A stretch of 64,000 nt of DNA from Hyphomicrobiales bacterium (GTDB lineage: Bacteria > Pseudomonadota > Alphaproteobacteria > Rhizobiales > Rhizobiaceae): assembly GCA_900473795.1 (NCBI GenBank), contig UCMT01000025.1, forward strand, positions 1-64,000, in the 5' to 3' direction. This document shows, piece after piece, positions 46,502-53,791 of the stretch (positions within the stretch are counted from its first letter, which is position 1; the number at the start of each line of letters is the position of its first letter). The position numbers were made by a program, and so were the translations under genes. The notes beneath the pieces were generated by a model, which saw only the letters and a list, made by a program, of their open reading frames with translations, made no database searches and was not told where the DNA came from.

Positions 46502-47977
46502 TTAAAGCGGGTTTTCTGCCGGAGCCGTCGCCTGCAGGCGCCCGGCAACGACGGACGCGACGAAGGCTGCATGTTCCGTCACCTGCGGCAGGCCCATAAG
46601 TTCGCCGAACGTGCCGCGCGCCAACGGACCGGCAATCAGCAGCGACGGCGTCACGCCGGCGGCGGGGCCGATGGCTTCGGAATTGCGGGTACAGGCGAGC
46701 CCAAGGCCGGTCGGGTCGAGTTCAAGATAGCCGCTCTCGGCCAATTCCGCGAGAAAGGGCTGGCTGGCGAGGATGCCGCCATGTCCGGGACCGGTGGTCA
46801 CCACGACGGCATCATAGGTCCGCTCCACCGTCTCCCGGTGGCGGCGGAGCCGCAGCGCACAACGGACCGTCTCATTCTCGATTGTGGTACCTGCGATCGA
46901 CCCGGCGAGAATTTCAAGGCGGCCCTGCGCGATCGCTTCGTCCAGTGCCACTTCTACCTGCGGCGCGACACGGAAGCGATGGACATCCCAATAAGGCCGC
47001 AGGTGCCGAACGATGCGCCGCCGTTCCGCGATCGGCAGGATCTGCCAGATCGATTGGCCCTGCGCCCGCACCTGGTCGATGACGCCATGCCAGGTCAGGC
47101 CGGCCGTGACGGCATCGCGAATGGCGCGGCGAACGTTCTTCAGCAGGGCTCGGGCCGTGAAAGCCGGATCGGTCAGGAAGTCACCGGCGGGATCTTGCGG
47201 AAAGGGCGCATGCCCGCGCGACCGCAGGCCGCGGCGGGAGACCGCCGTGATCGCGCCGGTGTGCCCCTTGAGTGCCAGGGATGCGATCACATCGGCAGAG
47301 GTCAGGCCGTTGCCGATAACCAGCACCCGGTCGGACGGGCGGATCGCGTCGAGCGCGCCGGCTTTCGTCGGGTCCGGCACGAAGCGCGGATGGTCCTTCA
47401 GCAGCGTCTGAAGCCCGCCCGGCGCCACCGGCGGCGGATGGCTGGTGGCGATGACGACGATATCGGCCTTCGTCTCGCCGCCATCCTCATCGACGAGACA
47501 CCAGCGCTGTCTGTCGCGGAGCAGGTGCGCAACGGTTGCGCGATGATGCCGGACGGCGCCGTCGGCGATGAGCGGCTGCAGCATGGCATTGATATAGTTA
47601 CCGAACACGTTTCGCCGGGGAAAGAGATTGCCGTCCGGCCGCAGGGCATCGGCATCACCCGCGGTTGCCGAATGGGCATCGATCCAGCGCAGGAAATGAT
47701 CCGGCTCGTCGGTGTGAAGGCTCATGCGTGCGGCGGGAACGTTGATGCGGTGGGCGGGTTCCACCGTGTCATAGGCGAGCCCCCTGCCGAGGCCGTCGCG
47801 CGGTTCGAAGACGATGATCTCCGGCGCCGGGTCCTGGTCCGCCTGCGCGAGATGGAACGCCGTGGCCGCGCCGGAGACGCCGCCGCCAATGATGGCGATC
47901 ACCGGTCGGTTCGCTTTCGACGCTGTCGATTCTTCGCGTGCTGACAAGGTCATCGGATTGACGATCAATTGGTTCAT
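46502..47977 (-). CDS. FAD/NAD(P)-binding oxidoreductase
   Basis: A 491-residue protein with an N-terminal dinucleotide fold (VIAIIGGGVSGAATAFHLAQ, residues about 26-45) and a second nucleotide loop (VLVIGNGLTSADVIASLAL). The internal pattern with RINVPAARMSLHTDEPDHFLRW is typical of the FAD-NAD(P)-binding family (PF13454 type), related to flavin-containing amine hydroxylases but not assigned a reaction. It might be a reductase or N/S-oxygenase partner of the neighbouring monooxygenases; this is inference from its place and the shared promoter motif. The gene is monocistronic. Confidence 0.78.
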   Translation of the reverse strand: MNQLIVNPMTLSAREESTASKANRPVIAIIGGGVSGAATAFHLAQADQDPAPEIIVFEPRDGLGRGLAYDTVEPAHRINVPAARMSLHTDEPDHFLRWIDAHSATAGDADALRPDGNLFPRRNVFGNYINAMLQPLIADGAVRHHRATVAHLLRDRQRWCLVDEDGGETKADIVVIATSHPPPVAPGGLQTLLKDHPRFVPDPTKAGALDAIRPSDRVLVIGNGLTSADVIASLALKGHTGAITAVSRRGLRSRGHAPFPQDPAGDFLTDPAFTARALLKNVRRAIRDAVTAGLTWHGVIDQVRAQGQSIWQILPIAERRRIVRHLRPYWDVHRFRVAPQVEVALDEAIAQGRLEILAGSIAGTTIENETVRCALRLRRHRETVERTYDAVVVTTGPGHGGILASQPFLAELAESGYLELDPTGLGLACTRNSEAIGPAAGVTPSLLIAGPLARGTFGELMGLPQVTEHAAFVASVVAGRLQATAPAENPL

Positions 47978-48005
47978 GACATCTCACCGCCGGTCAATTC
48001 TGATA

Positions 48006-48013
48006 GTCTATAG
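48006..48013. promoter_or_regulatory. CTATAGA element upstream of the FAD/NAD(P) protein
   Basis: The minus strand reads AACTATAGACTATCAG here, 29 bp before the start codon at 47977, matching the shared element of the island. Confidence 0.4.
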
Positions 48014-48117
48014 TTTTTATCAATATTAGGCGGCGGTCAAGCCTGTAAGTTTTCGTCCTGTTTACCGGGTAAAAGCAATATGTGATTTGGCCCGAAGCGG
48101 TGCAGTCAGGCTTTCAA

Positions 48118-48330
48118 TCAGGAATTTTCGTCGAGAGCACCGAGAACGCGGCGGAGCAGTTCGTCCTCCTCCCACACGCCATGCCGGTAGAGAGTCAGCA
48201 CCAGCGCTGCCACCGGATCGTTCGCATCGCTGTCGGGCGTTATGTTGCGGGCGACCTTGGCCGCGTCGAAGACCCGCTGACAGAGTTCAACGTGATGCGG
48301 CAGCATCGGCTCGTTGCGCCATTTCGTCAT
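48118..48330 (-). CDS. Small hypothetical protein
   Basis: A 70-residue soluble, mostly helical protein (ELCQRVFDAAKVARNITPDS, then VAALVLTLYRHGVWEEDELL). I choose the ATG at 48330 with GGGGGA upstream; a longer in-frame start exists. No function or family is recognised. The 198 bp on its upstream side (48331-48528) contain nothing I can identify. Confidence 0.5.
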   Translation of the reverse strand: MTKWRNEPMLPHHVELCQRVFDAAKVARNITPDSDANDPVAALVLTLYRHGVWEEDELLRRVLGALDENS

Positions 48331-48528
48331 GCCCCGTGTCCCCCATCTCATCAGAAATATGCGTTTGCCCAGCGAAGAAGCGTGATCCATGGCCACACGA
48401 CAAGCGTGTACCGTGAAGCTTGCGTGCCTCGCGCCCGGCATGGGTGGCGGCCGAATATGGCGGTTTTCTGACTGAGGGGATTCGCAATGTGGATAGCCGC
48501 TGCGGCTTTGTCGGCAAATTACGGAATA

Positions 48529-48666
48529 TCAGGTCGGCTCGGTCGCGACGGCAGGATCCATCATCGGAACTGCAGTGTTCAGATCGTTCCTGACATATTT
48601 GATCAAGAGGATGCTCAGGATCGAACCAACGATCACGAAGACGACGGCTCGCATGGTCATTTGCAT
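48529..48666 (-). CDS. 45-residue single-helix membrane peptide
   Basis: A 45-residue peptide with one membrane helix (about 6-22, RAVVFVIVGSILSILLIKYV) and a short acidic tail ending in ATEPT. The ATG at 48666 has AGGA 9 nt upstream. A consensus EcfG promoter sits 31 bp upstream of the start codon, which makes it much more likely to be a real, stress-induced small protein. Function unknown. Confidence 0.62.
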   Translation of the reverse strand: MQMTMRAVVFVIVGSILSILLIKYVRNDLNTAVPMMDPAVATEPT

Positions 48667-48696
48667 AGCATTGTTTCCTGTTTTAGGTGCTGTGCA

Positions 48697-48721
48697 AACG
48701 TATGGAGTGCGGGGTTGTTCC
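48697..48721 (-). promoter_or_regulatory. EcfG/RpoE2 consensus promoter
   Basis: GGAAC-N16-CGTT on the minus strand is an exact match to the alphaproteobacterial general-stress promoter consensus. It is placed correctly for the 45-residue membrane peptide, with room for a start site about 20 bp before its ATG. Confidence 0.7.
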
Positions 48722-48771
48722 GGAAGGGCAGTCACGACAAATAATGCGTTTCGCGACCACCTTGGCCAGAT

Positions 48772-49092
48772 TTAAGGCAAGATGCCCAGACTTGCATGGG
48801 CAAACAGGCATGCCGCGGCCAAGGCCAGACGCGCCGATGTGCCGAGCGCGGACTGGCCGATCACGACAGCCAGTGCCAATCCGAGCGCAACGATCGTTCC
48901 GCCGATGCCAATGCCATTGCCGCTGAATGCCATCGCGGCCGAGGACAGGCTGATGGCACTGGCAAGCGCGGTGGCGGGCGACAGAAGGATGGCGTGATCC
49001 GTCGTCGCCAGGAAAATCTGGCGGAACCGGCTAAAGCTGAAGCCGATGGCAAGGCTGAGGAACAGGGCCGCGAAAAGGTCGGACGGCATCAC
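48772..49092 (-). CDS. Small membrane protein coupled to cysG
   Basis: A 106-residue hydrophobic protein with about four membrane helices (ATALASAISLSSAAMAF and GTIVALGLALAVVIG among them). Its ATG overlaps the cysG stop by 4 bp (ATGA), so it is translated from the nitrate operon. No metal-binding or catalytic residue stands out and I do not recognise the family. It may be a transport or membrane-anchoring accessory of nitrate assimilation. Confidence 0.68.
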   Translation of the reverse strand: MMPSDLFAALFLSLAIGFSFSRFRQIFLATTDHAILLSPATALASAISLSSAAMAFSGNGIGIGGTIVALGLALAVVIGQSALGTSARLALAAACLFAHASLGILP

Positions 49093-50579
49093 ACCGCCCG
49101 GGCGCGATGATGCCGGTCTTCCGGCGTCGGCTTTCGGACCGGGCTCTCAACTTTGGACTGCGCCTCCGAAAAGGCCTGGCCGACGCCGATCAGGATCGGA
49201 TTGTCGACGCCGATTCGCGCCACCGCGTCCGCCAAATCGCCAACTGTGCCGATCCAGCGTTTTTCATCGCTGCGGGTGACCGCACTCATCACCACGGCCG
49301 GCGTCGTGCCGTCCATGCCGGCAGCCAGAAGCCTGGCGCGAATCTGACCGGCGGTGCGGCCGCCCATGTAGAAGATCGTCGTGGTGCGCGGTTCGGCCAG
49401 ATTTTGCCAGTCGAGATGTTCGGGCAGGTCGCCGAGGCGCGAGTGGCCGGTGACGAAGCGGACGGCCTGTGCGTGATCGCGATGCGTCAGCGAGACGCCG
49501 AGGCGGGCTGCCATGGCGCTGGCGGAGGTGATGCCGGGCACGACATCGACGGGAATGCCTTGCCGTTCGAGACAGGCGATTTCCTCGCCCGCGCGACCGA
49601 AGATCATCGGGTCTCCGGATTTCAGCCGCACCACGCGCTTTCCGGCCTTGGCGAGCTGGATCATCATCGCGTTGATATCGTCCTGCTTGCAGCTCGTCCG
49701 GCCGCCGCGCTTGCCGACCAGCATGCGCTTTGCTTCGCGGCGGGCAAGTTCCAGCACCTCGTCGGAAACGAGATCGTCGAATAGGATGACATCGGCCGCC
49801 TGCAGCGCGCGCACCGCCTTGAGCGTCAAAAGCTCCGCATCGCCGGGGCCGGCACCCACCAGCGTCACGCGTCCGCCGGAGGATGTGTTCTTCGTGACAA
49901 TCCGCCCGGCATCGGCGAGAAGGCCGGCTTCGGTTTCGGCCTCGGGTGCCGCGCCGAAGGCACGATCGACGAAATTTTCCCAGAAGGCGCGCCTCGGCGC
50001 ACCCGGGCTGACCCGCGCATTGACCTTGTCCCGGATCGAATGCGCCAGCGCCGCCCAGGATTTCAGGGCCGGCGGCAGCAGCGTCTCGATGCGCCGGCGG
50101 ATGGCCTGGGCGAGGATCGGGGCTGCACCATCGGTGGAAATGGCGACGACGACAGGCGAGCGGTTGACGATCGAACCGAACTGGAACTGGCAGTATTTCG
50201 GATTGTCGATGACGTTGACCGGCACGCCGGCCCTGCAGGCCGCATCGAAGAACGCGGCGGCTGCTTCGTCGTCTTCGCAATCGGCAATGGCGATCGCCGC
50301 ATCTTCGAAGGATGAAGGCGACCATTGCTCCTTGTGATGCAGGAACCGGCCGTCGTCCTGCATCAGGGTCGTGAATGTTTCGCTCAGCTCTTCGGCATAG
50401 ACGTGGACTTGCGCGCCGCAGGCCGCCAGCAGTTCCGCCTTCCAGGCTGCCGCATCCGATCCGCCGGCAACAATGGCGCGTTTTCCCTCGAGCGCCCAAA
50501 AGACCGGCAATTTGGCGAGCGGCGCCATGCGGGCAGGCGGGGCGTTCCGGTCACTCGGCAGCAGCTGCAAGGCATCCAT
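49089..50579 (-). CDS. cysG: Siroheme synthase
   Basis: A 496-residue fusion. The N-terminal part (about 20-225) is the precorrin-2 dehydrogenase/ferrochelatase with the dinucleotide loop GKRAIVAGGSDAAAWKAELL. The C-terminal part is uroporphyrinogen-III methyltransferase with VTLVGAGPGDAELLTLKAVR and VVRLKSGDPMIFGRAGEE. It makes siroheme, the cofactor of NirB encoded upstream in the same operon. The ATG at 50579 has AGGGGGA before it and lies inside the end of nasA (29-bp overlap). It is followed by an overlapping small membrane protein gene. Confidence 0.94.
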   Translation of the reverse strand: MDALQLLPSDRNAPPARMAPLAKLPVFWALEGKRAIVAGGSDAAAWKAELLAACGAQVHVYAEELSETFTTLMQDDGRFLHHKEQWSPSSFEDAAIAIADCEDDEAAAAFFDAACRAGVPVNVIDNPKYCQFQFGSIVNRSPVVVAISTDGAAPILAQAIRRRIETLLPPALKSWAALAHSIRDKVNARVSPGAPRRAFWENFVDRAFGAAPEAETEAGLLADAGRIVTKNTSSGGRVTLVGAGPGDAELLTLKAVRALQAADVILFDDLVSDEVLELARREAKRMLVGKRGGRTSCKQDDINAMMIQLAKAGKRVVRLKSGDPMIFGRAGEEIACLERQGIPVDVVPGITSASAMAARLGVSLTHRDHAQAVRFVTGHSRLGDLPEHLDWQNLAEPRTTTIFYMGGRTAGQIRARLLAAGMDGTTPAVVMSAVTRSDEKRWIGTVGDLADAVARIGVDNPILIGVGQAFSEAQSKVESPVRKPTPEDRHHRARAV

Positions 50580-53208
50580 CGATGATCCCCCTGATCTCGG
50601 CGCGGCAGGAGCCGCAATTGGTTCCGGCGTGCAATTCCTTGCCGACAGCCTCGACGCTGTGACAGCCACCCCTGACGGCAGCGACGATCTGGTTGACGCC
50701 GACGCTGAAGCAGGAGCAGACGGTGGCGCCCGGGTCCATGCGGCCGGCGCCGGGACGCCCGGCGGCAACCGCAAACCGTTTGGCCATGTCGGCATGCTGG
50801 ACAGTCAATTGCTCGACGGCCCAGTTGCGCGCGACGGCGACCGGCTGGCGGGCGAGGAAGAAGGCGGCAAGCAAGCGGTCACCTTCGAAGAAGGCCAGCC
50901 GCAGGTCGCCGGTCTGGGCGTCGGCATAGCCGAGCGGCTCGATATGGTCGGGAATCCCGAGATGGCTTCGGCACCAGTGGGTCCAGTTTTCCGGCGCGGC
51001 ATCGAATGCCAGTTCCAGCCGCCAGCCGCCATCGGCCTTTGCCAGAGCCCAATAGGTGGTGTCGAGACCCTGCGGTTTGGTGGCAGAAACCGCAAAGCCA
51101 TAGCTTGCGACCTTCAGTCGCCGCGCCGCAATGGCGACGTTCTTCGAGGCCGGCTGACCTGAGAAGGGATCGGTGATCGGGGCCACGACGGCATCGATAC
51201 GTGCCTTTGCGGCAAACTGATCGTTCCAGTGCATCGGCACGAACAGGCTGCCGCGAGCCTGTCGCTCGGTCACCAAGGCGCGCACCACGGCCTTGCCGTA
51301 GGGACTTTCGATCTCGACGAGGCCGGCGCTGGCGACACCGATTTCGATCGCGTCGCGCGGATGGATTTCCGCGAAGGGCTCGGCGATATGGGCGGACAGA
51401 CGCGCACTCTTTCCCGTCCGTGTCATCGTGTGCCACTGGTCGCGGATGCGGCCGGTGTTCAGCGTCAGCGGGAAGTCGGCGCTGGTGCGATCCGTGGCGG
51501 GAGCGTTGACGGCGATCAAACGCGCCTTGCGATCGGCATGGAAGAAGCCGCCGTTGGCGAAGAAGCGGGTGGTCTGCACCTGCGAAGCGGCTGGCTGCGG
51601 CCATTGGAAGGGGGCAAGCCCGTCATAGGCCGCAACATCGATCCGCTCGTAGGCGCCGATATCGAAATCACGGCTGCCATCGTTTTCGAAGGCGGACAGG
51701 GCCGCGTGCTCGGCAAAGACAGTGGTGGCGGACGGGAACAAGAACGCGTCCTCAAATCCCATGCGGCGCCCGACTTCGGCCAGTTGCCACCAGTCGGCCT
51801 TGGCTTCGCCAGGAGCGGGAAGCCAGGCGCGCTGGCGGGAAATGCGGCGCTCCGAATTGGTGACGGTGCCGTCCTTCTCGGCCCAGCCGAGCGAGGGCAG
51901 AAGGACATGCGCCAGCCTCGTCGTGTCGGTATCCTGCAGGATGTCGGATACGACGACGAAGGGACAGGCGGCGATTGCGGCGGCGACGGCATCGGCGTCC
52001 GGCATCGAGACGACCGGGTTGGTGGCCATGATCCAGAGCGCCTTGACCCGGCCATCGGCGACCGCGCGGAACATGTCGACCGCCTTGAAGCCGGGCCTGC
52101 GGGCGATGGCCGGCGACTGCCAGAAGCGCTGGACGCGGTCGCAATCCTCAGCATTCTCGATGGCCATGTGGGCGGCGAGCATATTGGCAAGACCGCCGAC
52201 CTCGCGTCCGCCCATGGCATTCGGCTGACCGGTGAGCGAGAAGGGGCCCATGCCCGGCCGGCCGATGCGGCCGGTCGCGAGATGACAGTTGATGATGGCG
52301 TTGACCTTGTCCGTGCCGGAGGCGGATTGGTTGACGCCCTGGCTGTAGCAGGTGACGACTTTTTCCGTTTCCTCGAACAGGCGGAAGAACTGGCGCAACT
52401 GCATGGAGGGCAGCCCGGTCAATTCCATCAGTTCGGCGATGCCGAGGGCCGAAGCCGCGGCGAAAGCCTCTGCAAAACCATTGGTGTGCGTGCCGATATA
52501 GTTCTGGTCGATCGCGGCGGTGCCGGCAAGGTGGGCCAGCAGGCCCATGAACAGCGCCACGTCGCCATCCGGCCGGATCGCCAGATGCAGATCGGCGATG
52601 TCGGCTGTCATGGTACGGCGCGGATCGATGACGACGACCTTCATGCTGGGCCGGGCGGCCTTGGCGGCGGCGAGGCGCTGGTAGATGACCGGGTGGCACC
52701 AGGCGAGGTTGGAACCGGTTAGGATGACCAGATCGGCAAGCTCGATGTCCTCATAGGTACCGGGAACGGTATCGGCGCCAAAAGCACGGCGATGGCCGGC
52801 GACGGAGGATGACATGCAAAGGCGCGAATTGGTGTCGATATTGGCCGAGCCGATAAAACCCTTCATCAGCTTGTTGGCGACGTAGTAGTCCTCGGTCAGC
52901 AACTGGCCGGACACGTAGAAGGCGACCGAATCCGGGCCGTGCTCGGCGATGGTTTCGGAGAAACGCGTGGCGACGAGATCAAGCGCCTCGTCCCAGTCCG
53001 CGCGGCGTCCGTCGATCCGAGGATGAAGAATGCGTCCGTCGAGATCGATGGTTTCGGCGAGCGCCGAGCCCTTCGAACACAGGCGTCCGAAGTTGGCGGG
53101 ATGGTTTGGGTCACCCTTGACGCTGACTGTGCCGTTATCATCGATCTTGGCGATGACGCCGCAACCGACGCCGCAATAGGGGCAGGTGGTTTTGGTTTCA
53201 GTGGACAC
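50551..53208 (-). CDS. nasA: Assimilatory nitrate reductase catalytic subunit
   Basis: An 885-residue cytosolic molybdoenzyme reducing nitrate to nitrite. The N-terminal [4Fe-4S] site is Cys9-x2-Cys12-x3-Cys16-x27-Cys44. The Mo-bis-MGD body contains NSRLCMSSSVAGHRRAFG with the molybdenum-ligand cysteine, and the C-terminus has a BFD-like [2Fe-2S] domain (VCSCFSVGVNQIV, TNCGSCRAEI), as in NasA of NAD(P)H- or ferredoxin-linked assimilatory enzymes. I choose the GTG at 53208, directly preceded by GGGGGGA, over two upstream ATGs. It lies 242 bp after nirD, across an inverted repeat. No separate NasB-type reductase gene is nearby. Confidence 0.94.
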   Translation of the reverse strand: MSTETKTTCPYCGVGCGVIAKIDDNGTVSVKGDPNHPANFGRLCSKGSALAETIDLDGRILHPRIDGRRADWDEALDLVATRFSETIAEHGPDSVAFYVSGQLLTEDYYVANKLMKGFIGSANIDTNSRLCMSSSVAGHRRAFGADTVPGTYEDIELADLVILTGSNLAWCHPVIYQRLAAAKAARPSMKVVVIDPRRTMTADIADLHLAIRPDGDVALFMGLLAHLAGTAAIDQNYIGTHTNGFAEAFAAASALGIAELMELTGLPSMQLRQFFRLFEETEKVVTCYSQGVNQSASGTDKVNAIINCHLATGRIGRPGMGPFSLTGQPNAMGGREVGGLANMLAAHMAIENAEDCDRVQRFWQSPAIARRPGFKAVDMFRAVADGRVKALWIMATNPVVSMPDADAVAAAIAACPFVVVSDILQDTDTTRLAHVLLPSLGWAEKDGTVTNSERRISRQRAWLPAPGEAKADWWQLAEVGRRMGFEDAFLFPSATTVFAEHAALSAFENDGSRDFDIGAYERIDVAAYDGLAPFQWPQPAASQVQTTRFFANGGFFHADRKARLIAVNAPATDRTSADFPLTLNTGRIRDQWHTMTRTGKSARLSAHIAEPFAEIHPRDAIEIGVASAGLVEIESPYGKAVVRALVTERQARGSLFVPMHWNDQFAAKARIDAVVAPITDPFSGQPASKNVAIAARRLKVASYGFAVSATKPQGLDTTYWALAKADGGWRLELAFDAAPENWTHWCRSHLGIPDHIEPLGYADAQTGDLRLAFFEGDRLLAAFFLARQPVAVARNWAVEQLTVQHADMAKRFAVAAGRPGAGRMDPGATVCSCFSVGVNQIVAAVRGGCHSVEAVGKELHAGTNCGSCRAEIRGIIDGCLAAAAE

Positions 53209-53245
53209 TGGTGTTCCCCCCGCCATTCCGGCGTCCGTGGCTTTC

Positions 53246-53432
53246 ACCCCCCTCTGTCAGCTTTGCTGACATCTTCCCCTCAAGGGGAGAGATCGATGGC
53301 GTGCCGCGCCGTTCGTGTCCTCCAACGGCAACGCGCATCTTACAGACGCTAAAATTGCTGTACGAGGCAGCGGCATATGCCATCCAATCTCCCCCCTTGA
53401 GGGGGAGATGTCGTGAAGCGACAGAGGGGAGT
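53246..53432. repeat. Inverted pair of palindromic repeats between nirD and nasA
   Basis: Copy one (53246-53301) and copy two (53380-53432) are inverted copies of one another. Each holds CTCTGTC, a small dyad and a CCCCTCAAGGGG-type palindrome. This is a family of C/G-rich repeats widespread in rhizobial intergenic DNA (RIME-like). It separates nirD from nasA within one operon. Confidence 0.75.
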
Positions 53433-53450
53433 ATTTCTTGCTCCATGCGC

Positions 53451-53786
53451 CTATTCCGCCGCCATCATCAGGCTTTCGAGCGCGATGGAGAGCGCACCGT
53501 CCTCGTTGCGAACAGCGATGGTCTTGACCTCGCCTTCATCGGCACCGAGTGCTTTGCCGCTTTCCAGCGAGATCACCCAGTTGTGCAGCGGGCAGGTGAC
53601 CGCCTTGCCGTGAACGATGCCCTGGCTGAGCGGCCCGCCCTTGTGGGGGCAGTGATCCTCTATGGCGAAGACCTCGTTTTCGGCCGTGCGGAACACGGCG
53701 ATCTTGCCCTGCGGCGTCTTCACGCAGCGGGCGCCGCGCAGCGGGATGTCGTTGATGTCGCCGATTGCGATCCAGTTCGTTTCCAT
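53451..53786 (-). CDS. nirD: Nitrite reductase small subunit
   Basis: A 111-residue Rieske-fold protein that accompanies the NADH nitrite reductase NirB. Unlike E. coli NirD, it keeps the cluster ligands: CPH at DHCPHKGG and CPLHNW, giving C-x-H and C-x2-H. So it probably binds a [2Fe-2S] cluster. I choose the ATG at 53786 with GGAG 8 nt upstream; a GTG at 53795 overlapping the nirB stop is the alternative. Confidence 0.9.
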   Translation of the reverse strand: METNWIAIGDINDIPLRGARCVKTPQGKIAVFRTAENEVFAIEDHCPHKGGPLSQGIVHGKAVTCPLHNWVISLESGKALGADEGEVKTIAVRNEDGALSIALESLMMAAE

Positions 53787-53791
53787 GTCCG

